From the NCBI RefSeq assembly GCF_963422545.1, contig NZ_OY730248.1, positions 104,775 to 168,774 on the forward strand: a DNA stretch of 64,000 nt, read 5' to 3'. The notes under the pieces are model-generated. The model saw nothing but the letters and a program-made list of their open reading frames with translations, did not search any database and was not told the DNA's origin. Shown in pieces: positions 15,649 through 25,024 of this stretch; position 1 is the stretch's first letter; every line of letters begins with the position of its first letter. A program made the translations under genes and the position numbers. This DNA comes from an uncultured Flavobacterium sp. Lineage in GTDB: Bacteria > Bacteroidota > Bacteroidia > Flavobacteriales > Flavobacteriaceae.

Positions 15649-17103
15649 TTAATAACCAGGATTTTGAGCTGATAAACCATTTGCTTGTTTAATGAATGAT
15701 GCCGGAATAGGAAATAATTCATTTTTACCCTCTGTGAAAGTTTTTCCATCTACAGCAAAGGCGGCTTTGGCTTGACCTGTACGAACTAAATCAAAAAATC
15801 TATCGTGTTCAAAAGCCATTTCTACTCTTCTTTCTCTCCAGATTGCAGTTCTAATATCTGATTGAGTTGAATAAGTTGTATTGGCTAAACCTGCTCTGTT
15901 TCTAATTTGATTCAACAACGGAATTGCATCAGAAGTTTGGCCTAATTCATTCAAGGCTTCAGCTTTCATCAATAAAACTTCAGCATATCTCAGGTATTTA
16001 ATATCAACATCTGTTTCCCAAGCGCTAGTGTATAATGATGAATAAGCTTTGTAATTGTATCTTTCGTTTTCAACTGTTTCTGGTATCTCTCTACCATCAT
16101 ATAAAGTTGATCCTCTAAAAATAATAGTTGCAGCTTTTCTAACATCTCCAACTTCATAAGCATTTACTAAACTTTGAGATGGTGTATTGAAGCCCCAACC
16201 CCATCCACCGGTACCACGAGCACCTTGTGTATTAGAATAACCTTCAATTCCTTTAGCCGGTACAGCTCCTTGTGCAAAAATTTCAAAAATAGATTCTGAA
16301 TCAAATTTTCCACTTGCTCTGTACATTGATGCGTAATCACTAACAATTGAGTAACCTGTAACTTTGTTAGCATTATCAATTACTTGCTGCCATTTCTTTT
16401 GATACAAACTTACTTTTGCTAAAAGTGCATATGCTGCTCCTTTTGATGCTCTTGATTTTTCATTAGCTGTATACACTCCTTTTTCAGGTAAAGCTGCAAT
16501 CGCATCATTTAGGTCAGCTTCAATAAAAGCATACACCTCTTCAGATGTTTTACGTGTTAACTGCATAATTCTGTCTGAGTCTGAACCCGGAACCGGTAAA
16601 TGGTCCACAATTGGTACTCCACCATAACATTTTACCAAAGTAAAATACATAAAAGCTCTTAAAAACTTAGCTTCACCAGCTAATCTGTTTCTTAAACCAG
16701 CATCAACTTTATTTAATTTAGGAAGGATATTCAAAGCTTGATTACATCTGTTTATTCCGTCATAATTTGCTATAAAAGTACTTTCCGCAGATGGATTAGA
16801 AGCGTTGTAAGTTAAAGCATCCAATACATCTTTATCTGTTCCTGTATCACCGGCAGAAGATCCTTTATCAGCATCATCAGATGTGATACTGGACAAACCA
16901 ATCCAACCGAAAGAAGTCATATCCCAATTTAAAAACTTGTTATAAATTGCCGTTACAAACTGAGCCGCCCCGGCATCATTGTTAAATAACTCCACATCGC
17001 TTGTCGAAATAGATTCGGTTTGATTCACATCTAAATAATCGTCTGCACATCCTGTAAAAAAGAATGCTGATAATACAAACGTTGCTATATATATCTTTTT
17101 CAT
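15649..17103 (-). CDS. RagB/SusD family nutrient uptake lipoprotein
   Basis: A 484-residue lipoprotein with lipobox ending at Cys19 (FFTGCADDYLDV). The SusD fold is clear from the TPR helices (GEAKFLRAFMYFTLVKCYGGVPIV, SKGAAYALLAKVSLYQKKW) and the C-terminal signature RYAEVLLMKAEALNELG, LNQIRNRAGL and WRERRVEMAFEHDRFFDLVR. It captures oligosaccharides at the outer face of the SusC barrel and acts as its lid. The gap to susC is only 4 bases, so the two are translated together. Confidence 0.95.
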   Translation of the reverse strand: MKKIYIATFVLSAFFFTGCADDYLDVNQTESISTSDVELFNNDAGAAQFVTAIYNKFLNWDMTSFGWIGLSSITSDDADKGSSAGDTGTDKDVLDALTYNASNPSAESTFIANYDGINRCNQALNILPKLNKVDAGLRNRLAGEAKFLRAFMYFTLVKCYGGVPIVDHLPVPGSDSDRIMQLTRKTSEEVYAFIEADLNDAIAALPEKGVYTANEKSRASKGAAYALLAKVSLYQKKWQQVIDNANKVTGYSIVSDYASMYRASGKFDSESIFEIFAQGAVPAKGIEGYSNTQGARGTGGWGWGFNTPSQSLVNAYEVGDVRKAATIIFRGSTLYDGREIPETVENERYNYKAYSSLYTSAWETDVDIKYLRYAEVLLMKAEALNELGQTSDAIPLLNQIRNRAGLANTTYSTQSDIRTAIWRERRVEMAFEHDRFFDLVRTGQAKAAFAVDGKTFTEGKNELFPIPASFIKQANGLSAQNPGY

Positions 17104-17107
17104 GATT

Positions 17108-20100
17108 TTAAAATTTTAAATTAGCACCTATTACAAATGATCTTAATGTTGGATAAGCATCAAGCTCAACACCTTGAGTTCCATAAGGGTTTCCATCTCC
17201 GTTTAATTCCGGAGAGAATCCTGAGAATTTTTGTGTAATAAATGGATTAATCGCATTTACATAAATTCTACATGCGCTAACGAAACTATTCTCTTGTAAT
17301 GGTAATTTGTATCCTAGAGTAATATTGTTGATTCTAAAAAAGTCACCTGACTCTAAGTAATAAGTAGAAGCTACCGGTACCTGATTAAAAGGTGCAGGAT
17401 TTGAAGCTGTTACATTATTTGGTGTCCAGAAATCAGTAGCGATTGAGTTTTCGATGTTTTCTCCATAAAAGCGTTGCGCTTTTTTCCCGTTGTATACTTT
17501 TGCACCAGCAGTACCATAACCATCAACAGAAAAATCAAAGTTTTTGTAAACAAATCCTAAAGAAACCCCGTAATTAGATTTTGGTAAACTTGAACCAACA
17601 TATTTTTTATCGGCTGTAGCACTCAAAGCATCCTGAGTTACTTTATCTCCTGCAGCGTTGTAGTATAACATTTTTCCGTTTGCAGGATCAAAACCAGCGT
17701 ACTCATAGATATAAAAACTTCCTAATGGCTGACCAATTGTAGTGTTATCAAGTAATTTTGTATCCTGACCATTTCCTAATCCACCGCCAATAACTGGAGA
17801 TAAAATAACATTTTTTAAACCAGTAAGCTCATTTTTATTGTTAGAGAAGTTACCACTAACATAATAGCTGAAATTTTCACCTATTTTATCATCCCAACGT
17901 AAAGAGATTTCATAACCTTTATTAGAAACTTCTCCAACGTGTGCTGGCGATGCAGTAGTAATTCCAGATGACATATATGGTTTTGTATTCAAAATTACAT
18001 TGTTTGTATTTTTGTCATACACGTCAAAAGTTCCTTTTAATCTGCTGCGTAAAAGTTCAAAATCTAAACCTACAGAAGATTCCTCTGTAACTTCCCAAGA
18101 TAAACTTGGATCAATTTGAGAGTTAATAGTAGTACCTTCATTTAAAATAGAACCTCCTAAATATGCATTCAGACCTGAAGTATAGCCCTGGCTGTTAAGC
18201 GGTACATTTTGGTTTCCTAATTTACCCCAACTTCCTCTTAATTTTAACAAATTAAGTCCTTTAACATCAGTCATAAAGCTTTCTTTGCTAATAATCCATC
18301 CTGCACCAAAAGCCGGGAAAGTTCCCCAACGGTAGTCTTTCGCAAAGTTTGAAGATCCATCACGTCTAACTGTTCCTGTTAGTAAGTATCTATCTAATAA
18401 TTTATATTGGAAGCGACCTAAATAAGACGCTAATTTAGTTTCGTTGAAAACCTCATCTTTATAACTTGTTACATTTGTGGCATATTCAACATCTTTTAGA
18501 GCCCAATAATTAGAATCAGCATTTGCGTTCTTTCTTTTAATGGTCAACTTCTCTCTTGATCCTTTAACATAGGTTTCAATACCTGCAGTTACTTCGATAT
18601 CGTGGATCTCGTTAAATACTTTATTGTATGTTAAGTAGTTAGACAAACTCCAGTTATAGTATTGTTCTCTTCCTTTTGTTAATAAATTGATATTAGCAGT
18701 TGGGAATTCTTTTTCATAATCACTTGATACTTTGTTAGGATTTGCTGCTAACCAAATATTTTTTGTGTCTTCAAAATTATATTGTTTCCAAGTATAATAT
18801 TCACCATTAAATTGTGAAGTAAATTTTAAAGATTTAAAAATTTCATAATCTAATTTTAAACCTCCTTGTAAAGTAATGCTTCGTTGTTGTTCGTCAAATA
18901 AATCAAGTTGAGCAACAGGATTTCCAACATTATTAATTGAGTTTCCGGTTTCATTTGCAAAACCATCATCTCCAACACGAGCCACTCCATATTTGCCATC
19001 TGCAAAATATACAGGAACAACAGGAGATTGTTTGTAAGCATTTGTAAAAGCTGATAATGGTTGTGGAGCAGATTTAGTAGAGGTTAAACTAAAGTTTTGA
19101 GTTAAAGTCAGTTTCTTAGAAATTTTATATTCATTGTTATTTCTAAAAGTAGTACGACCATAATCTAAACCGTTTAATATCCCTTTTTCTTCATAATTTC
19201 CTAAACTGAAAAAGTACTTAATGTTTTCAGTAGATCCTGAAACAGATATGTTATTTTGAGTATAACTTCCTGTTCTTGTAATCTCATCAAACCAATCTGT
19301 ATTAACAGGCTGATCCTGAGAATATGTAGTAGACTGTAAAGCTGAATTGGTATAGTGCGCGTATTTATTACTACCCGCCATTTTTACTTTTTTAAGCGGA
19401 GTTCTTACACCTCCAAAGCTTTCAATTTCAACAGAAACTTTATCTCCTTTACCTTTTTTAGTAGTAATAATGATTACTCCATTTGCAGCTCTTGTACCAT
19501 AAATAGCTAATGCAGAAGCATCTTTTAAAATGTCATATGAAGTAATATCATTTGTATTGATATTGTTGATGTTTTCTGTTGCCATTCCATCTACAATATA
19601 CAAAGGTGATCTTCCTCCTAAAGCTGTACCCAAACCTCTAATTACTACAGAAGGTGTACTTCCTGGTACATCAGAAGAAGTTACTTGTACACCTGCCGCT
19701 TTACCCTGAATAGCCTGAGATGCGTTTAGAACTTTTGTTTTTGCTACATCTTCTCCTTTTAGTGAAGAAATTGCAGTAGTATTATCAATCTTTTTTCTGG
19801 TACCGTAACCAATAACTACTACTTCTTTTAAAGCAGTATCACCCGCTTCTTTTAATGTAACAGTCATGCCAGATGTTGCTGCCATAGAAACAGCATCAAA
19901 GCCCAGCATAGAGATTTTTAAAATCTCACCCTCTTTGGCGTTTATTGTAAAATTTCCATCGAAATCAGCATCAGCAGATGTATGGGATTGCGAAGCACTA
20001 ATGACTGCTCCAGGAACTCCCATTCCGCTACTGTCTACTACTTTTCCTTTAATTGCTTGTCCTGACATATAAGCCGGAAGAAGCAAGAGCGCTAAAAAGC

Positions 20101-20119
20101 TAAAAATAAAATTTTTCAT
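17108..20119 (-). CDS. SusC/RagA family TonB-linked outer-membrane transporter
   Basis: A 1003-residue protein with a Sec signal, a carboxypeptidase-like CNA domain (about 22-95: GKVVDSSGMGVPGAVISASQ), the SusC signature KEVVVIGYGTRKK near residue 100, a TonB plug (about 110-225, ending ASALAIYGTRAANGVIIITTKKG) and a 22-strand barrel to the C-terminal FVIGANLKF. It imports oligosaccharides with energy from TonB-ExbBD. It is the first gene of the PUL operon, 244 bases from the regulator's stop. No N-terminal secretin (STN) domain is present, so sigma/anti-sigma control is unlikely and regulation by the adjacent sensor fits. Confidence 0.95.
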   Translation of the reverse strand: MKNFIFSFLALLLLPAYMSGQAIKGKVVDSSGMGVPGAVISASQSHTSADADFDGNFTINAKEGEILKISMLGFDAVSMAATSGMTVTLKEAGDTALKEVVVIGYGTRKKIDNTTAISSLKGEDVAKTKVLNASQAIQGKAAGVQVTSSDVPGSTPSVVIRGLGTALGGRSPLYIVDGMATENINNINTNDITSYDILKDASALAIYGTRAANGVIIITTKKGKGDKVSVEIESFGGVRTPLKKVKMAGSNKYAHYTNSALQSTTYSQDQPVNTDWFDEITRTGSYTQNNISVSGSTENIKYFFSLGNYEEKGILNGLDYGRTTFRNNNEYKISKKLTLTQNFSLTSTKSAPQPLSAFTNAYKQSPVVPVYFADGKYGVARVGDDGFANETGNSINNVGNPVAQLDLFDEQQRSITLQGGLKLDYEIFKSLKFTSQFNGEYYTWKQYNFEDTKNIWLAANPNKVSSDYEKEFPTANINLLTKGREQYYNWSLSNYLTYNKVFNEIHDIEVTAGIETYVKGSREKLTIKRKNANADSNYWALKDVEYATNVTSYKDEVFNETKLASYLGRFQYKLLDRYLLTGTVRRDGSSNFAKDYRWGTFPAFGAGWIISKESFMTDVKGLNLLKLRGSWGKLGNQNVPLNSQGYTSGLNAYLGGSILNEGTTINSQIDPSLSWEVTEESSVGLDFELLRSRLKGTFDVYDKNTNNVILNTKPYMSSGITTASPAHVGEVSNKGYEISLRWDDKIGENFSYYVSGNFSNNKNELTGLKNVILSPVIGGGLGNGQDTKLLDNTTIGQPLGSFYIYEYAGFDPANGKMLYYNAAGDKVTQDALSATADKKYVGSSLPKSNYGVSLGFVYKNFDFSVDGYGTAGAKVYNGKKAQRFYGENIENSIATDFWTPNNVTASNPAPFNQVPVASTYYLESGDFFRINNITLGYKLPLQENSFVSACRIYVNAINPFITQKFSGFSPELNGDGNPYGTQGVELDAYPTLRSFVIGANLKF

Positions 20120-20149
20120 ACAGTTTGTAATCGTTTAAGTTAGTTCGAC

Positions 20150-20157
20150 CAAATTAA
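20150..20157 (-). promoter_or_regulatory. Weak candidate -7 element (TTAATTTG) of susC
   Basis: On the minus strand TTAATTTG is one base from TAnnTTTG and lies 31 bases upstream of the susC start. The nearest TTTTG is 23 bases upstream, slightly too far, so an activator may be needed. Confidence 0.3.
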
Positions 20158-20172
20158 ACAATTACAACGTTG

Positions 20173-20305
20173 TAGTACATCAAAACCACTACAACACAGC
20201 TACATCATTATGTTAAATTTAAAACATAAACAATTGCAAATCAATACAGTAAAACGTTAATTTACAATTATTAACATTTCCTTATGATGTACTAATGATG
20301 TATTA
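20173..20305. promoter_or_regulatory. Cluster of ATGATGTA boxes upstream of susC (candidate operator)
   Basis: Two boxes, TGATGTACTA (20285-20294) and TAATGATGTA (20293-20302), form an 11-bp tandem repeat. Exact inverted copies TAGTACATCA (20173-20182) and TACATCATTA (20201-20210) lie near the candidate promoter. The four boxes in the space between susC and its regulator are the best candidates for its binding sites. Confidence 0.5.
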
Positions 20306-20363
20306 CAATACCGTAAAAAAAGTGGTTAAAAAATAAAATATGTCCAAAATTCGATAACAGAAA

Positions 20364-23141
20364 TTATATATTCAGTAAAAATTTTGACAAATTATCTTCC
20401 TGAAGGAGGTTTAGTTTCTTTCTTAATCGATAACGATGTAGCTCTACGCCCCTAAATGAGATGTTCATCATAGGCGCAATTTCCTTTGAAGAAAGGTTCA
20501 TTTTAAGATAAACACACAGTTTTATATCTTTTGGGGTAAGGTTTGGAAATTTCTTAGAAAGATTAATAATAAACTCGTTGTGAATTTGATTCAGGTTTGT
20601 TTCAAAAATTTCCCATTCGTGTTTATTTACTTCATTTATCTTAATTGCTTTTTTGATTTCGCTCTTAAGCTTATTAAAATCTTTCTCAGAATCAAGAATG
20701 CTTTGGATATTTTCAATCATTTCGCTTTGCTTTGCAATTGACAATGATTTTCCGGCAACTTCAGATGATTTTGTCTGCAATTCAAGTTCCAGAATGTGTT
20801 TTTCGTATTCCTGAACATTTAATTCATTTTCTGCTTTCAATTCCATTTCCAGAATTTCTCTCTGATGTTTTAATTCTTCAGCCTGCAATTTTAATTTTTG
20901 CATATAGCGAAGCTTATTCCATTTGTAGTAAAAAAACAAAACTGCAGCTATTACCAGTAAATACAATAAAATCATCCAAATTGAAAAATACCAGGGTTCC
21001 GCAACTTTAAAATCAAAATTTGCAACTTTTTCATAACTGGCTCCATTATGATTAAAAATATTGATCGAATGATAACCACTGTTTAAATTATTCAGTACAA
21101 TTAATCCATCAGTTACCGGAATAAAATCTTTACTCTTATTTAGTTTGTAAAACAAATTAGGTTTACTGGCACCGTAAATTCCTGAAATTACATTAATCTT
21201 TAACTCTGTATTAAATTTAATTTTAGAATCATTAAGTATTAAATTTTCATCGTTGAATGCTTCTACTTTAACATTTGAATTTTGTTTGTTTTCATACTTT
21301 AATTGAAGTGAAATAAAACCATCGTCAAGATTTAGCAAATAATGATTCTGGGTTTTAAAAATTCTAAGATTATCATTGATCAATTTTCCTTTATAATACT
21401 TCTGCTGAATAATATTCCATAGAAATTTATTTCCATTAGCATAAATGTGATATAAAATTCCGTTTTGCAGTACCATAAAATGATCTTCATCGATTGATAC
21501 TACATCTGTAATATTTTTGAAATTAGAATTAAACAATTCATTTTCTTCCAATTTACTACTTAGCGAATTATAGGTATACCATGAATTATTGATCAGGAAA
21601 AAAATCTCGCCTCTAAATTCAAAAATCTTAACACCAAAATCATTTTTTATTTTGCTTTGCTGCGTAACGTTTTCTACTTTCTTGGTTTTGTAATTATCAT
21701 CATATAAAACACGATACAATCCCCGATAATTATCTGCTGCCCAAATTTCGTTCTTTTTATTCTGGGCCACATATTTTATTGGTTTAGAAAGATTTTCAAT
21801 AACTTTACTTTTAGTTAGATCTGCAGGGTTATCATACAATAAAACTCCGTCATAAGTAGACTGAAAGTAAGTATTATTAATACTGCTTTTTGATAAATTC
21901 CAGCCACCGCTTTTATTATTTATTTTAACCAAAGAGCCATTGTCATAAGAGAATGTCCCATCGTTATGACCAATAATGTATTTATCATCAATTTTTGTGA
22001 TATTCCAGGCTTGTCCCTGAGTATTTGGGAGCATATTAAATTTACCCGAATAAAACTCATAAATTCCGTGATTTGAAGCAATTAAATATCCTTTATTTGT
22101 GGTTGCAACTGAATAAACAGAACCTAAAATCCCAGAATTGTCATAGAAAAATGATATTGGAGAATTTACTTCTACGTGAGCGATTCCGTTATCTAAACCT
22201 AACCATAGATCATTTTCTTTATCAAAACCAATACTTAAAACAGAGTTGTTCATCAACACATTATTTCTGTCAATGTTTTTAGAACTATTTGTATTAAAAT
22301 CATAAATAAAAACGCCCCTGTTTCCTGTTCCTACAACCAATTTATTGTTTTTAATAAACTTTGCAATATTAATTGTAGCTGCTTTTAAGGTTTCATTCAA
22401 AGGATTATTCCAAGGCTTTAAACTTCCGTTTTCAAGAATAAAGATTCCTTTTTTCTGAGTAAATACATAGGTCTTATTTTGATATTTCTCAATGGCATGA
22501 ACTACGGTCTTTTTTAATACATCCCATCCTTTTGGATTTGCAATTTGTGAACCGTTTAATTTAAAAATTCCTTTTTCAACAGATGCAACATATACATTAT
22601 TGTCAACCACGAAACAGTAAGAAATTAAAAAAGGAAATCTGATCTTTTTTATCTGTTTACCATCATAAATAAAAACATCATTAAAAGATTGAAAATACAA
22701 CGAGCCATTGAATCTAAAAATTTTCCAGATTTCTTCATTGTCTTTTTCATCGAACAAACGCAGATTTTTGGTAATTGAAACATAGTGCATTTTGCCATCT
22801 TTCCTGTACCAGTATCCAAATTCTTTATAGGAACCGGAATAAATTTTATCCCCTTCGATCAAAATTGATCTGATAATTGTTTTATTAGGTAAAGAATATT
22901 TTTCCCAAAGAACGCCGTCATATCGCAGTAAATAATGATTATTAGCAAAATACATGGCATTATCATTTCCCTGAACTACATTCCAAATTTGGTTATCGCC
23001 CTGGTAATCTGATTTATTATAATTTTCTACAAAAGGAAGTAATTCTTGCGCTTGAATTTGAAAAGCAACGAAAAAGAAGAATAACGTTTTTATAAGTATC
23101 GATCTCAAAATATTCGGATTTATAGCCAAAGATACAGACAA
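20364..23141 (-). CDS. Membrane-spanning PUL regulator: propeller sensor, Y_Y_Y domain, LuxR-type HTH
   Basis: A 925-residue protein. A hydrophobic N-terminus ends QIQAQ near residue 32. Residues of about 40-600 contain repeated propeller units (NQIWNVVQGNDNAMYFANNHYLLRYDG-like) of a periplasmic ligand sensor. A triple-tyrosine type domain (about 640-720) precedes one membrane helix (about 735-757). A charged coiled coil (about 760-840) leads to a C-terminal LuxR-type helix-turn-helix (LTPKDIKLCVYLKMNLSSKEIAPMMNISFRGVELHRYRLRKKL). There is no kinase or receiver domain. It should therefore work as a one-component SusR-like activator that binds an oligosaccharide outside and DNA inside. It lies directly upstream of susC on the same strand. 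Confidence 0.9.
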   Translation of the reverse strand: MSVSLAINPNILRSILIKTLFFFFVAFQIQAQELLPFVENYNKSDYQGDNQIWNVVQGNDNAMYFANNHYLLRYDGVLWEKYSLPNKTIIRSILIEGDKIYSGSYKEFGYWYRKDGKMHYVSITKNLRLFDEKDNEEIWKIFRFNGSLYFQSFNDVFIYDGKQIKKIRFPFLISYCFVVDNNVYVASVEKGIFKLNGSQIANPKGWDVLKKTVVHAIEKYQNKTYVFTQKKGIFILENGSLKPWNNPLNETLKAATINIAKFIKNNKLVVGTGNRGVFIYDFNTNSSKNIDRNNVLMNNSVLSIGFDKENDLWLGLDNGIAHVEVNSPISFFYDNSGILGSVYSVATTNKGYLIASNHGIYEFYSGKFNMLPNTQGQAWNITKIDDKYIIGHNDGTFSYDNGSLVKINNKSGGWNLSKSSINNTYFQSTYDGVLLYDNPADLTKSKVIENLSKPIKYVAQNKKNEIWAADNYRGLYRVLYDDNYKTKKVENVTQQSKIKNDFGVKIFEFRGEIFFLINNSWYTYNSLSSKLEENELFNSNFKNITDVVSIDEDHFMVLQNGILYHIYANGNKFLWNIIQQKYYKGKLINDNLRIFKTQNHYLLNLDDGFISLQLKYENKQNSNVKVEAFNDENLILNDSKIKFNTELKINVISGIYGASKPNLFYKLNKSKDFIPVTDGLIVLNNLNSGYHSINIFNHNGASYEKVANFDFKVAEPWYFSIWMILLYLLVIAAVLFFYYKWNKLRYMQKLKLQAEELKHQREILEMELKAENELNVQEYEKHILELELQTKSSEVAGKSLSIAKQSEMIENIQSILDSEKDFNKLKSEIKKAIKINEVNKHEWEIFETNLNQIHNEFIINLSKKFPNLTPKDIKLCVYLKMNLSSKEIAPMMNISFRGVELHRYRLRKKLNLLQEDNLSKFLLNI

Positions 23142-23159
23142 TTATTTAATCTTAAACCA

Positions 23160-23192
23160 TAAAAAAGCTCCTCGATCGAGAAGCTTTTTTAT
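23160..23192. terminator. Bidirectional terminator-like hairpin
   Basis: The stem GCTcCTCGA / TCGAGaAGC is flanked by A6 and T6 runs. It lies just after the DUF3995 gene and ends the pta-ackA unit. Confidence 0.75.
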
Positions 23193-23211
23193 GATTTTTA
23201 CTGCTAATGCT

Positions 23212-23637
23212 TTAATTATTCAGTTCTAAAACTAAAGTCAATATGCCAATTACCAGACATAATGGCGAATAGTATTTTGTATCATTTAAAGCAAATGGGG
23301 AGCTTTTGTGTTTTTTAAAGAAACCAACATAATCGAAGTCTCCAATACTCCTTAAAATAAATATAAAAATAAGTATCCAGAATCCGTATTGATCAAGCCA
23401 TATTGGTAAATTGATTCCAATAAGCCCACATTTTATCAAATAAAAAACTCCAAAACATAATAAACCTATAGCCACAACAAAAGTTGAAATTACTCCGGGA
23501 ATAAATACCGGCGCTCCACCATCTTTAGTTGGTACAACTGCCTGATTTCCCCATTTACCTCCAAAACTCCAATAAAAATGAAGAAAAGAAAGAAAAAGAA
23601 AAACGGAAAACAATGCCACTGATATAATATTTGTCAT
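23212..23637 (-). CDS. DUF3995 domain membrane protein
   Basis: A 141-residue integral membrane protein with four predicted helices. The motif FLHFYWSFGGKWGNQAVVPTK near the N-terminus and LRSIGDFDYVGFFKK in the second half are typical of DUF3995. The function is unknown. It begins 12 bases after the ackA stop, so it belongs to the pta-ackA transcription unit, but the family also occurs elsewhere and a direct role in acetate metabolism is not implied. Confidence 0.85.
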   Translation of the reverse strand: MTNIISVALFSVFLFLSFLHFYWSFGGKWGNQAVVPTKDGGAPVFIPGVISTFVVAIGLLCFGVFYLIKCGLIGINLPIWLDQYGFWILIFIFILRSIGDFDYVGFFKKHKSSPFALNDTKYYSPLCLVIGILTLVLELNN

Positions 23638-23649
23638 TAGTTTGAAAAA

Positions 23650-24834
23650 TTAGTTTTCTAATAATTGATAAACCTGATTTGCAATTTCATACTCCTCATC
23701 TGTTGGAACTACCAAAACTTTTGTTTTTGAACTCGCTGAATTAATTTCTCTGATTTCTTTTGAACGAATCTGATTTTTTTCCTGATTCAATTCAATACCA
23801 AAATAATCCATATCTGTACAAACCAATTTGCGCATATAAGATGAATTTTCTCCAATTCCGGCAGTAAAAACAATAGCATCCAGACCGTTTAAAGCGGCTG
23901 TATAAGAACCAATTGTTTTTTTGATTCTGTAAGCATTCATCAATAATGCCAGCTGACAATCTTTATTTCCTTTTTCAGCCTCTAATTCAATATCACGCAA
24001 ATCGCTATAACCTGTAAGTCCAAGCATTCCGCTTTGTTTCAATAAAACTGCATTTACTTCGTCTGGTGTATATCCTAGATTTTTAATCATATAAAAAACT
24101 ATCGATTGATCAATATCACCACAACGAGTACCCATTATTAAACCATTTGACGGCGAAAAACCCATTGTGGTATCAATACATTTTCCATTTTTAATTGCAG
24201 CCATACTGCAGCCATTTCCTAAATGAATTGTGATTATTCTGGAATTCTTTTCTAAATACTCAATTGCTTTTTCAGAAACATATTTATGACTCGTTCCATG
24301 AAAACCATAAACCCTCACTTTATTTTCTGTTAAAAGATAATTCGGAATAGCATATTTATACACTACTTCCGGCATTGTCTGATGAAAAGCGGTATCAAAA
24401 ACAGCAATTTGCTCTGCCGAACTAAAGATCTCCTCGGCAACATTTATTCCTTCCAAATTTGCTGGATTATGCAACGGAGCTAGTTCAAAAAGCTGCTTAA
24501 TTTTTGCTTTTACTTTTTCATCAATTTTTACAGTATCGCTAAAGTCACTTCCTCCATGTACCACACGATGTCCAACTGCTGCAATTTCTGAAGTTGATTT
24601 AATCACTCCTTTCTCAGCATCTAAAAGCATATTGGCTACTTTTTGTAAGCCAACTTTATGGTTTGGTATTGGCAACATTTCTTCTATCGTATTTAAAGAA
24701 GTTTTGAATGTTACATTCGAAGTTTCTAGACCAATTCGATCAATCATACCAGAACAAATTACTTCATTTGTTGGCATAACCATTAATTGATATTTTATAG
24801 ATGAACTTCCTGAGTTTATAATTAATATTTTCAT
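23650..24834 (-). CDS. ackA: Acetate kinase
   Basis: A 394-residue cytoplasmic enzyme, normal length for the family. It interconverts acetyl phosphate plus ADP and acetate plus ATP. The ASKHA-fold motifs are clear: ILIINSGSSSIKYQL at the N-terminus, GHRVVHGG near residue 88, FDTAFHQTMPE, RVYGFHGTSHKYVS, IIHLGNGCSMAAI-like phosphate loop, GFSPSNGLIMGTRCGDID, and FTAGIGENSS near residue 325. With pta upstream it forms the Pta-AckA route for acetate overflow and substrate-level phosphorylation. Confidence 0.97.
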   Translation of the reverse strand: MKILIINSGSSSIKYQLMVMPTNEVICSGMIDRIGLETSNVTFKTSLNTIEEMLPIPNHKVGLQKVANMLLDAEKGVIKSTSEIAAVGHRVVHGGSDFSDTVKIDEKVKAKIKQLFELAPLHNPANLEGINVAEEIFSSAEQIAVFDTAFHQTMPEVVYKYAIPNYLLTENKVRVYGFHGTSHKYVSEKAIEYLEKNSRIITIHLGNGCSMAAIKNGKCIDTTMGFSPSNGLIMGTRCGDIDQSIVFYMIKNLGYTPDEVNAVLLKQSGMLGLTGYSDLRDIELEAEKGNKDCQLALLMNAYRIKKTIGSYTAALNGLDAIVFTAGIGENSSYMRKLVCTDMDYFGIELNQEKNQIRSKEIREINSASSKTKVLVVPTDEEYEIANQVYQLLEN

Positions 24835-24983
24835 TTTTTATTTTTTTAGCCGCTAAGGCACTAAGTCGCTAAGTTTTTAAGTTTTTTTGCTATAATTTTT
24901 TGACGCTGATAAAACGGATTCGCTATTGCGAAGACACGGAAAGAAACTTTTTTTTTTAAGTATAATCATAACAAGCAACTCAT

Positions 24984-25011
24984 AATTTATAATTAACAAT
25001 TTATAATTAAC
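24984..25011. repeat. Tandem 14-mer repeat (two copies)
   Basis: AATTTATAATTAAC occurs twice head to tail, followed by a degenerate third unit up to the pta stop codon. The 190-base spacer between pta and ackA also contains a CTAAGGCACTAAGTCGCTAAG stretch typical of flavobacterial intergenic repeats. Confidence 0.55.
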
Positions 25012-25024
25012 AATTAATAATTGC

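Noticed and set aside
18856..19041. 61-codon frame on the minus strand inside susC
   Set aside because: It lies in a second frame of the susC coding strand, Met/Leu-rich, with no start context and complete overlap.
24984..25011. CRISPR-like array
   Set aside because: Two abutting 14-mers without spacers and no cas genes.
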